This document shows positions 1 through 4,478 of a stretch of 5,149 nucleotides of DNA, piece by piece; within the stretch, counting starts at the first letter, position 1, and every line of letters begins with the position of its first letter. Position numbers and translations under genes: made by a program. The stretch lies in contig JAFGUR010000015.1 in NCBI GenBank assembly GCA_016938425.1, positions 1 to 5,149 of the forward strand, read 5' to 3'. The notes beneath the pieces were generated by a model, which made no database searches, had not been told where the DNA came from, and saw only the letters and a list, made by a program, of their open reading frames with translations. The stretch is from Fusobacteriaceae bacterium. GTDB taxonomy: Bacteria > Fusobacteriota > Fusobacteriia > Fusobacteriales > Fusobacteriaceae.

Positions 1-2
1 AC

Positions 3-56
3 CTACAACGGTCCTGTTGTAGTTCTTTTAATTCTTTTAATTCTTTTAATTCTTTA
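3..56 (+). terminator. Possible intrinsic terminator of a gene to the left
   Basis: CTACAAC (3-9) and GTTGTAG (16-22) are exact inverted repeats around a 6-nt loop. A T-rich stretch follows at once, made of TTCTTTTAA repeats. On the + strand this has the shape of a rho-independent terminator for a gene ending left of the window. The stem has only three G-C pairs and the T tract is broken by C and A, so the call is tentative. Confidence 0.35.
23..56. repeat. 9-bp tandem repeat, 3 copies plus a partial copy
   Basis: The unit TTCTTTTAA occurs at 23-31, 32-40 and 41-49 without mismatch, and a partial copy runs to 56. Such arrays can arise by slippage. Its place next to the 21-bp repeats suggests it may belong to the same origin region, but it could equally be the T-rich tail of the hairpin at 3-22 that has expanded. 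Confidence 0.8.
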
Positions 57-92
57 GGGTTCCGCAACGCCTTGAAAATAAAAGGCTGTAGA

Positions 93-211
93 GGAGATAA
101 GACGAGAAATTAAGGAGATAAGACGAGAAATTAAGGAGATAAGACGAGAAATTAAGGAGATAGGACGAGAAATTAAGGAGATAAGACGAGAAATTAAGGA
201 GATGAGACGAG
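93..211 (+). repeat. 21-bp direct repeats, probable iterons of a replication origin
   Basis: Five contiguous 21-bp copies start at 93, 114, 135, 156 and 177. A sixth, starting at 198, matches for about 14 bp and then diverges. Copies 1, 2, 3 and 5 are identical; copy 4 has one A-to-G change (163) and copy 6 one at 204. Each begins GGAGATAAGACGAG and ends AAATTAA, so the + strand is strongly purine-rich. Repeats of 20-22 bp just upstream of a Rep_3-type initiator gene are the classic arrangement of iterons, the sites the initiator binds to open the origin and control copy number. The 21-bp period places every copy on nearly the same face of the helix. The iteron function is inferred from position, length and the downstream gene. 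Confidence 0.85.
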
Positions 212-220
212 TAAGAATGA

Positions 221-249
221 TTTACATTTTCGTTTTATTGTGCTATTAT
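221..249 (+). promoter_or_regulatory. Probable promoter of the replication initiator gene
   Basis: TTTACA (221-226) and TATTAT (244-249) each match the sigma-70 consensus at five of six positions and are 17 bp apart. Transcription would start near 256, giving a leader of about 28 nt. The -35 lies ten bases after the last repeat, so initiator bound to the array could affect its own transcription. The AT-rich stretch 217-272 could also serve as the melting region of an origin. I saw no convincing DnaA box nearby. Confidence 0.6.
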
Positions 250-271
250 ATAGTGTTTACAATTATTAAAT

Positions 272-277
272 AGGAGG
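272..277 (+). promoter_or_regulatory. Ribosome binding site fixing the GTG start of the initiator gene
   Basis: AGGAGG ends six bases before GTG at 284. The ATG at 282 runs straight into TGA, so it cannot start a protein. The GTG is therefore the start despite the nearby ATG. Confidence 0.85.
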
Positions 278-283
278 CTTAAT

Positions 284-1501
284 GTGAATAAGGAAAAATT
301 AAATAAGCCAAATGAGTTGATAAGTATTATTACAGATAAATCCATAAGCCTTACACAAAGAAAGGCTTATAATATTTTTCTTAAATATGCTCAAAATTTG
401 CTTAAATTTGAAGATTATAAAGATAATGTATTTAAAATAGAGTGCTCTTTGCTACATAAAAACGCAAATATAAATAATAAGAATTTGGACTACGTATATA
501 AAGAAGAACTTGAGAACCTTATGACGACAGTAGTTGAAATAGTTGATAAAGATAATCCTAAAAATTGGAAGGCTTTTACTCTTTTAAGTTATATTGAGAA
601 GAAGGATAATTATTACTATTATGAGTTAAATCAATTCATAATTCATTCTTTGATAGAACAGAACTTTTTTACACCTTTGAATTTGATTATAATAAATTCT
701 TTATCAAGTCAATATTCTATTATTCTTTATGAATTGGCAATAAGGTATCAGAAATATAAAATTCCTAAAATGACGGTAGAGGAAATAAGAAATATAACTC
801 ATACTCAGAAAGAGTATAAAAGATTCTATGATTTGAAAAAATATGTTTTGGATGCTGCTTGTAAAGAGATTTCAGAGAAGACAGATATAATATTATCTTA
901 TACAACGGAAAAGAAGGGGAGACGAATCAGTCATATTGATTTTTCAATACAAAGTAAAAATGGACAGTTATATCTTGATGAAAAAAATACAGATGATATG
1001 TTTTCGGTAGAAGATCAAAACAAAATAAGAAAAGTAGTTAAAAAGATTCCTTTTGATATAACTCTTAAGTTGTTTGAAAAAAATAAAGATGAAAATTTTG
1101 ATTATCTTTTGTTTTGTTTGGAAAAAACTGAAGAAAGATCGATTCAAAATCCTGTAGCTTATTTTGAGAAAATGTTAAAAGAAGCTAAGATGGAATTTGA
1201 AACTTATATGGAGCTTAAGAAAATAGAAGAAGAGCTTCAAAAGAAAAGAGATGCTCTTGAAAGAATAAGACAAGAAGAAGAAAAAAATAAAAAAAATGAA
1301 GCTGAGAAAAAAATTGAAGAAATATTAAAAAGTGAAAATGATGAATATCAGAAAATTAAAAATGAAATTATATTTGCTTTAAAAAGAGGATTTCTAGAGA
1401 ATAAACTTTATTTTAATAAATCAGAAGAAGATATTCCAAAAGATATAGTGGAAAAATATATATTACAAAGCTTGCACCATGAATATTTAAATAATATATA
1501 A
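284..1501 (+). CDS. Plasmid-type replication initiator protein (Rep_3 / RepB-like)
   Basis: This 405-residue protein resembles the Rep_3 (Initiator Rep protein) family, which binds iterons and opens a plasmid origin. Residues about 8-230 have the family's layout of two winged-helix units. The opening KPNELI and SLTQRKAYN segment (8-30) is typical, as is the helix LYELAIRYQK with the following strand and helix (148-200), where sequence-specific binding would lie. The segment SIQNPVAYFEKMLKE (286-300) resembles the 'NPxxYxxxxL' stretch in the C-terminal part of many Rep proteins. Residues about 303-360 are almost all Lys/Glu/Ile and predict a charged coiled coil. The protein is longer than common Rep_3 initiators because of this tail. 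It starts at GTG, six bases after AGGAGG, and the 21-bp repeats sit just upstream, which strongly supports the call. No terminator follows, so the regulator 78 nt downstream may share the transcript. Confidence 0.88.
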   Translation: MNKEKLNKPNELISIITDKSISLTQRKAYNIFLKYAQNLLKFEDYKDNVFKIECSLLHKNANINNKNLDYVYKEELENLMTTVVEIVDKDNPKNWKAFTLLSYIEKKDNYYYYELNQFIIHSLIEQNFFTPLNLIIINSLSSQYSIILYELAIRYQKYKIPKMTVEEIRNITHTQKEYKRFYDLKKYVLDAACKEISEKTDIILSYTTEKKGRRISHIDFSIQSKNGQLYLDEKNTDDMFSVEDQNKIRKVVKKIPFDITLKLFEKNKDENFDYLLFCLEKTEERSIQNPVAYFEKMLKEAKMEFETYMELKKIEEELQKKRDALERIRQEEEKNKKNEAEKKIEEILKSENDEYQKIKNEIIFALKRGFLENKLYFNKSEEDIPKDIVEKYILQSLHHEYLNNI

Positions 1502-1515
1502 AATGTTTTAATAAC

Positions 1516-1544
1516 TTGAAAATATCAAATAAAAATAGTAGACT
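1516..1544 (+). promoter_or_regulatory. Possible promoter of the Crp/Fnr-family gene
   Basis: TTGAAA (1516-1521) and TAGACT (1539-1544) are 17 bp apart and lie in the 78-nt gap before the gene. The -35 is good, while the -10 matches at four of six positions. In DNA this AT-rich a chance match is quite possible, and read-through from the initiator gene is the alternative. Confidence 0.35.
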
Positions 1545-1567
1545 CAAATAGTAAAGAATTGTTTGCT

Positions 1568-1573
1568 TGGAGG
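1568..1573 (+). promoter_or_regulatory. Ribosome binding site fixing the regulator's start
   Basis: TGGAGG ends six bases before ATG at 1580. An in-frame TTG at 1559 would extend the protein by seven residues, but that extension would be encoded by the ribosome binding site itself. The ATG is therefore preferred. Confidence 0.85.
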
Positions 1574-1579
1574 ATTTTT

Positions 1580-2236
1580 ATGATTGATTTTTTAAAAAAG
1601 ACAAATCTGTTTTTAGGATTAAAAGATGAAGAGATTGAGCTTTTATTAAATGAAGTAAAGTTTTTTCAGAAAAAATATGTAAAAGGTGAGTATTTGGCTT
1701 TTAAGGGAGATATAGTAGATAAATATATGCTGGTAAAAAGTGGTAGTTTTCTCACTGAAATGACAATGTCAAATGGAAAGACTCTTCAAGTAGAAGTTAT
1801 AAATCCTGGAAGAGAAATTGCACCATCATTTATATTTGGAAAAAACAATCATTTTCCGGTAGATATATTTGCAAAGGAAGATTCTGAAATAGTTTATTTA
1901 CATATAGATGATCTTTTGAGTTTGTTGCAAAAGGATAGAAAGGTTTTACTTAATATTTTGAATAGTTTTTCAAATAAAACTCAATTTTTATCAAGCAAAC
2001 TTTGGTTTTCTAATAAAACGATAGAAGAAAAATTAACGGCTTATATATTTCAAAATATGAAAGGGGATGTTTTTTATTTGAATAATTCAATAAAAAATAT
2101 AGCAGATATTTTTGGAGTATCTAGACCATCTCTTTCTAGAGTGCTCGCTTGCTGGGTAGAAGAAGGAATTATAACTAAAGTGGAAAATAAAGTTTTTAAA
2201 GTTGAAGATATAGCAAAACTAAAAGAAAGAATGTAA
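1580..2236 (+). CDS. Crp/Fnr-family transcriptional regulator
   Basis: The 218-residue product has the two-domain Crp/Fnr layout and the usual length. Residues about 10-115 form the cyclic-nucleotide-type beta barrel, with KGEYLAFKGD (35-44), LVKSGSF (51-57) and a segment PGREIAPSFIFGKNNHFPVD (76-95) characteristic of one Crp subgroup. A dimer helix spans about 117-145. The C-terminal winged helix-turn-helix (about 148-207) includes IADIFGVSRPSLSRVLA (174-190), in which SRPSLSRVL is the recognition helix. The cAMP-binding Arg-Ser/Thr pair of true Crp is not seen. The only cysteine is C191, in the DNA-binding domain, so an Fnr-type iron-sulfur cluster is unlikely; the ligand is unknown. The gene lies between the initiator and the partition genes, converging on the latter. 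Targets are not shown by the sequence; TGTGA-containing repeats before tpl and the palindromes just downstream of this gene are candidates only. Confidence 0.88.
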   Translation: MIDFLKKTNLFLGLKDEEIELLLNEVKFFQKKYVKGEYLAFKGDIVDKYMLVKSGSFLTEMTMSNGKTLQVEVINPGREIAPSFIFGKNNHFPVDIFAKEDSEIVYLHIDDLLSLLQKDRKVLLNILNSFSNKTQFLSSKLWFSNKTIEEKLTAYIFQNMKGDVFYLNNSIKNIADIFGVSRPSLSRVLACWVEEGIITKVENKVFKVEDIAKLKERM

Positions 2237-2237
2237 C

Positions 2238-2300
2238 TTCCGAAAATCGGAACATAGATAATATAGAAAACAAATATTATTCAAGTTCCGATTTTCGGAA
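2238..2300. repeat. Nested inverted repeat between converging genes; candidate centromere (parS-like) or two-way terminator
   Basis: The arms 2238-2253 and 2285-2300 are exact 16-base reverse complements. Each arm is itself a palindrome, TTCCGA-N3-TCGGAA. Inside them ATAATAT (2258-2264) and ATATTAT (2274-2280) form a second inverted repeat, set off by four bases on each side, around a 9-nt centre. It begins two bases after the regulator's stop and ends seven bases before the stop of the ParB-position gene. Two palindromic sites in mirror arrangement next to a par operon suggest a protein-binding centromere. The whole could also fold into one long hairpin ending both transcripts, but neither strand has a proper U tract after it. 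The function is inferred. Confidence 0.85.
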
Positions 2301-2307
2301 ACATTCA

Positions 2308-2955
2308 TTATTTTTCAGAAACTCTAAATCTATCCATTATAATAGAAGCAAGTTCATAATCTGTTTTTTCATTTGTACTTCTGTTTGCTCCTATTAATTC
2401 TGCAAGAGCAAATAAAATATTTCCTGAATTATCTCTCGGACTAGGAAGTCTTTTTTTATTTTTTGAAAAATTTTTATATTCTTTAAGAGATTTTATCTCT
2501 CCATTTAATACTTTGTTCTTTAAACCTTCGTCTGTATTTTTTTTTGAAATTTCATAAGCTAATGAAATTGGAAGATTTTCTACTATATTTTTTTTATCAG
2601 AATCTTCAAATTGAATTAAGAGTTTATATCTATCAATTAAAGCATAGGCTTTTGTTTTTTTTATGCCTAAAGATTCTACCCATTCAAGAAAGCACCCATG
2701 TCCATTTTGAACTAAAAAATCTTGAGTATATGTTAAAATTTTTCCAAGCTCTGTATACGCTTTTGTCATTGTTAAGTGCATGTTCAATTCTTGCTTTTTT
2801 AAAAAACTTATTGTTTTGTTATCCAATTCGGAATAATCAAAATCTTTATTTTCTATTATAATTAATTCGTTTTCGTTTGATATTTCTTGCGCTTTACTAT
2901 TATCAATCCAAGAAAGCTCTTTGCTTTCAAATGGATTTTTTTTAATAATTGCCAT
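2308..2955 (-). CDS. ParB-position DNA-binding protein (DUF3102-like helix-turn-helix)
   Basis: This 215-residue protein is translated after ParA and probably serves as its DNA-binding partner in segregation. Residues about 60-113 resemble the DUF3102-type helix-turn-helix often found beside parA on mobile elements: a helix with ELGKILTYTQDFL (69-81), HGCFLEWVESLGIKK (86-100) and TKAYALIDRYKLL (101-113). A second helical segment, NLPISLAYEISKK (127-139), ends in a LKNKVLNGEIKSLKEY stretch recalling ParB-type DNA-binding regions. I do not see the ParB CTPase motifs (GERR-type), so it is not a canonical ParB. The N-terminal 50 residues are acidic and lack recognisable motifs. ATG at 2955 is preferred over an in-frame ATG 26 codons upstream because GGGAGG (2962-2967) ends six bases before it. 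The gene overlaps parA by 14 nt, which implies translational coupling. The family call is by pattern recognition only. Confidence 0.68.
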   Translation of the reverse strand: MAIIKKNPFESKELSWIDNSKAQEISNENELIIIENKDFDYSELDNKTISFLKKQELNMHLTMTKAYTELGKILTYTQDFLVQNGHGCFLEWVESLGIKKTKAYALIDRYKLLIQFEDSDKKNIVENLPISLAYEISKKNTDEGLKNKVLNGEIKSLKEYKNFSKNKKRLPSPRDNSGNILFALAELIGANRSTNEKTDYELASIIMDRFRVSEK

Positions 2956-3709
2956 CTTGTTCCTCCCTTTCAATAATTTCTTTTGCCAGATTAAGGTAGT
3001 CTTCAGCTCCATTTGAGTTTGGTTTGTAGTCAAAAATTGAAATAGATTTGCTAGGAGCTTCTGCTAAAGATATATTTTCTCTAATTTGTGTATTCAAAAC
3101 TCTTCCTTCAAAGTATTCATCAATGATATCTTTAACTTCTTTATTTAAATTTTTTCTTTTATCATACATAGTACAAATAACTCCTCCTAGTTCCAACTTA
3201 TGGTTTATTCTTTTTTTTATAAGTTTAATAGAGTCTAAGAGTTGAGCCATACCTTTGATGGAATAGTATTCTGTTTGTAATGGAATATAGACTTTATGAG
3301 CTGCGCTAAGAGCATTTAAAGTCATTATACTTAAATTTGGTGGACAGTCTATTAATATATAATCATATTCAGATAACTCTTCTAAAGCGTCTTTTAATAA
3401 AAACTCTCTTCCTGGAATACTGGAGAATTCTAAATCTGCACCGCTTAATTCTAAATTTGATGGAAGAATATCTACTCCTTGACTTTTCATTATTACATTT
3501 TTGATAGATTCACTTCCTTTTAATACATGGTAGACTGTTTTATTTAGACTTTGATTATCAATGCCATAACTGTCAGTTAGATTACCTTGTGCATCTAAGT
3601 CTACAAGTAAAACCTTTTTTCCTAAATTACTTAATCCTTTTCCTAAATTTTGTACGGTGGTAGTTTTTCCTACTCCGCCTTTTTGATTTGAAAATGCCAG
3701 TATTTTCAT
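2942..3709 (-). CDS. parA: ParA/Soj-type partition ATPase
   Basis: ParA ATPases bind DNA non-specifically as ATP dimers and move plasmid or chromosome copies apart when stimulated by a centromere-bound partner. This 255-residue protein has the deviant Walker A motif KGGVGKTT (10-17), including the signature Lys10 and catalytic Lys15. It also has the A' segment VDLDAQGNLT (36-45) and Walker B ILIDCPPNLS (118-127). TEYYSIKGMAQLLDSI and the C-terminal NTQIRENISLAEAPSKSISIFDY stretch are typical of the Soj/ParA group. The length and the lack of an N-terminal helix-turn-helix fit the short form (type Ib or chromosomal Soj), so it probably does not repress its own operon; the small upstream protein may do that. 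CGGAGG ends five bases before the ATG. It follows the ribbon-helix-helix gene by 23 nt and overlaps the next gene by 14 nt, so the three form one operon. Confidence 0.95.
   Translation of the reverse strand: MKILAFSNQKGGVGKTTTVQNLGKGLSNLGKKVLLVDLDAQGNLTDSYGIDNQSLNKTVYHVLKGSESIKNVIMKSQGVDILPSNLELSGADLEFSSIPGREFLLKDALEELSEYDYILIDCPPNLSIMTLNALSAAHKVYIPLQTEYYSIKGMAQLLDSIKLIKKRINHKLELGGVICTMYDKRKNLNKEVKDIIDEYFEGRVLNTQIRENISLAEAPSKSISIFDYKPNSNGAEDYLNLAKEIIEREEQDGNY
2961..2967 (-). promoter_or_regulatory. Ribosome binding site of the ParB-position gene, inside parA
   Basis: Read on the minus strand this is GGGAGGA, with GGGAGG ending six bases before ATG at 2955. It lies within the last codons of parA, where it also encodes the Glu-Glu of ParA's tail. 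It argues against the longer reading frame that begins at 3033. Confidence 0.8.
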
Positions 3710-3732
3710 AGTAACCTCCGATAATTGGTATT

Positions 3733-3882
3733 TTATCTGTAATATGAAACAGGAATATTGTCAATGTATATTTCAAACATTTTTTCAATTAGTTCTGAAA
3801 CAGATAAATCTTCCTTTATAGCTTGAATTTTTAATTCCTTTAAAACGTTCTCATTTATTGTTGTTGTAAACTTCTTTTTCAT
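3733..3882 (-). CDS. Small ribbon-helix-helix (CopG/Arc-like) protein
   Basis: A 49-residue reading frame runs from ATG at 3882 to TAA at 3733, with GAGG (3891-3894) eight bases upstream. The sequence has the ribbon-helix-helix pattern: a short strand KFTTTINE (4-11), helix A NVLKELKIQAIKED (12-25), the turn LSVSE (26-30), and helix B ELIEKMFEIYIDN (30-42). Such proteins dimerise through the strands, which insert into the major groove at palindromic or directly repeated sites. It is first in the operon with parA, 23 nt ahead of it. Known parallels in the family are CopG copy-number repressors and the Omega/ParG-type partners of ParA. Here it could repress the par promoter, bind a centromere, or both; the sequence does not choose. 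The short tail SYYR is unremarkable. The gene is small, but start site, promoter and fold pattern agree. Confidence 0.82.
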   Translation of the reverse strand: MKKKFTTTINENVLKELKIQAIKEDLSVSELIEKMFEIYIDNIPVSYYR

Positions 3883-3899
3883 AAGAATCACCTCAAGAA

Positions 3900-3928
3900 A
3901 TTATACCATAAATACATTTTGATAACAA
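3900..3928 (-). promoter_or_regulatory. Promoter of the RHH-parA-parB-like operon
   Basis: On the minus strand TTGTTA (3928-3923) is followed after 17 bp by a perfect TATAAT (3905-3900). Transcription would begin near 3893-3894, almost on the GAGG ribosome binding site, so the mRNA would have a leader of only about 11-12 nt. This is the best promoter for the three partition genes. Confidence 0.75.
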
Positions 3929-3935
3929 ACAGGTA

Positions 3936-3963
3936 TATACGTATAATGTTGTTTTCGTATAAT
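3936..3963. promoter_or_regulatory. Candidate operator of the partition operon
   Basis: The 10-bp perfect palindrome TATACGTATA (3936-3945) lies just upstream of the -35. Its right half begins an 8-bp direct repeat, CGTATAAT (3940-3947), recurring at 3956-3963, a 16-bp period. Ribbon-helix-helix regulators commonly bind such short palindromes or direct repeats at their own promoter, so the 49-residue protein is the likely ligand. Binding is inferred. Confidence 0.45.
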
Positions 3964-3970
3964 TATAGGA

Positions 3971-4371
3971 TGGTTTGTAGTATTTTTTTTAAAATTTTTT
4001 TAAAAAATAATCTTGTTTTTGTCCTTGATTAATAGGAAAGAAATATAAAAAAAGAAAAAACACAAATATAAAAACCAATTTTAGGCTTATTTTGTGACCT
4101 AAAATAGAAACAAGGTAATTTTTCAAAGAAATCACCCTAAAGTTGGTTCATATGTACAAAAAAAATTTTTTTAAATTTTTTTTAAACTAAAAAATCAAAA
4201 AATACTAAAAAAATAAAAGAAACATAAAAAGACGCATGTAATAAATTTAGAGTAAATTTTGTGAAATTTTTATAGAAACAACCATTTTTAGGTTTTTTAT
4301 GCGAAAATATGTCTCAAAAAAAAGAAATTCCAATAGAAAATTATAAAAAATATGATAAATAAATTCAAAAA
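3971..4371. other. AT-rich intergenic stretch with A/T tracts and no supported gene
   Basis: Between the par promoter and the tpl promoter I find no reading frame with a plausible ribosome binding site. The stretch holds long A and T runs (3982-4007, 4157-4184), a series of A-tracts starting at about 4189, 4197, 4207, 4215 and 4226 (near the helical period, so the DNA is probably bent), and the repeats listed separately. A 12-codon frame at 4152-4190 (MYKKNFFKFFLN) has no ribosome binding site and is likely chance. Confidence 0.7.
4073..4292. repeat. Three copies of a 13-bp element, AACCAATTTTAGG-like
   Basis: AACCAATTTTAGG occurs at 4073-4085. A one-mismatch copy lies on the opposite strand at 4136-4148 and another one-mismatch copy on the + strand at 4280-4292. 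A shortened reverse copy, CCTAAAAT (4098-4105), makes an 8-bp hairpin with 4078-4085. In addition, ATTTTGTGA...ATAGAAACAA is duplicated at 4089-4113 and 4256-4281. Repeated motifs in both orientations upstream of a catabolic promoter look like regulator binding sites, but in such AT-rich DNA part of the resemblance may be chance. Confidence 0.55.
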
Positions 4372-4382
4372 TGAGACATATT
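4306..4382. promoter_or_regulatory. Widely spaced inverted repeat upstream of tpl; candidate paired operator
   Basis: AATATGTCTCA (4306-4316) and TGAGACATATT (4372-4382) are perfect reverse complements 66 bp apart, or about six helical turns. The right arm runs into the first two bases of the tpl -35 hexamer. A regulator bound at both arms could loop the DNA and block or recruit RNA polymerase. The arms do not match the TyrR box (TGTAAA-N6-TTTACA) that controls tpl in enterobacteria, so a different regulator would be involved. Confidence 0.55.
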
Positions 4383-4409
4383 GACACAAAATGAAATGAA
4401 GCGTATAGT
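4381..4409 (+). promoter_or_regulatory. Promoter of tpl
   Basis: A perfect TTGACA (4381-4386) is followed after 17 bp by TATAGT (4404-4409). Transcription should start near 4416, giving a leader of about 63 nt. This is the strongest + strand promoter in the region and fits a highly expressed catabolic gene. Confidence 0.8.
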
Positions 4410-4432
4410 GTAGTAAGACAAAGGACAACAAG

Positions 4433-4460
4433 TTTATAATTAACAATTTATAATTAACAA
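4433..4460 (+). repeat. 14-bp tandem duplication in the tpl leader
   Basis: TTTATAATTAACAA is present twice, back to back and without mismatch (4433-4446 and 4447-4460), in the untranslated leader just before AAGGAGG (4464-4470). It leaves the leader unstructured and A/U-rich around the ribosome binding site, which tends to help translation. Whether it is a regulatory site or a recent slippage is unknown. Confidence 0.85.
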
Positions 4461-4478
4461 CTTAAGGAGGAAGTATAA

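Noticed and set aside
93..211. CRISPR array
   Set aside because: The 21-bp repeats are contiguous with no spacers, and no cas gene is present.
1559..1579. TTG start adding seven residues to the Crp/Fnr-type protein
   Set aside because: The added codons include the ribosome binding site for the ATG at 1580, and family members start near this ATG.
2544..2861. 105-codon reading frame on the + strand
   Set aside because: It lies wholly antisense to the ParB-position gene, has no ribosome binding site, and its Leu/Phe-rich product is what the complement of Lys/Glu-rich codons gives.
2956..3033. N-terminal extension of the ParB-position protein by 26 residues
   Set aside because: The extension overlaps the end of parA in another frame, and the GGGAGG site fits the ATG at 2955 instead.
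3048..3245. 65-codon reading frame on the + strand
   Set aside because: It is antisense to parA, whose Walker motifs and family match are unmistakable, and it has no start signals.
4152..4190. Twelve-codon frame encoding a Phe-rich peptide, a possible leader peptide for tpl control
   Set aside because: It has no ribosome binding site, lies far upstream of the tpl promoter, and arises from A/T runs.
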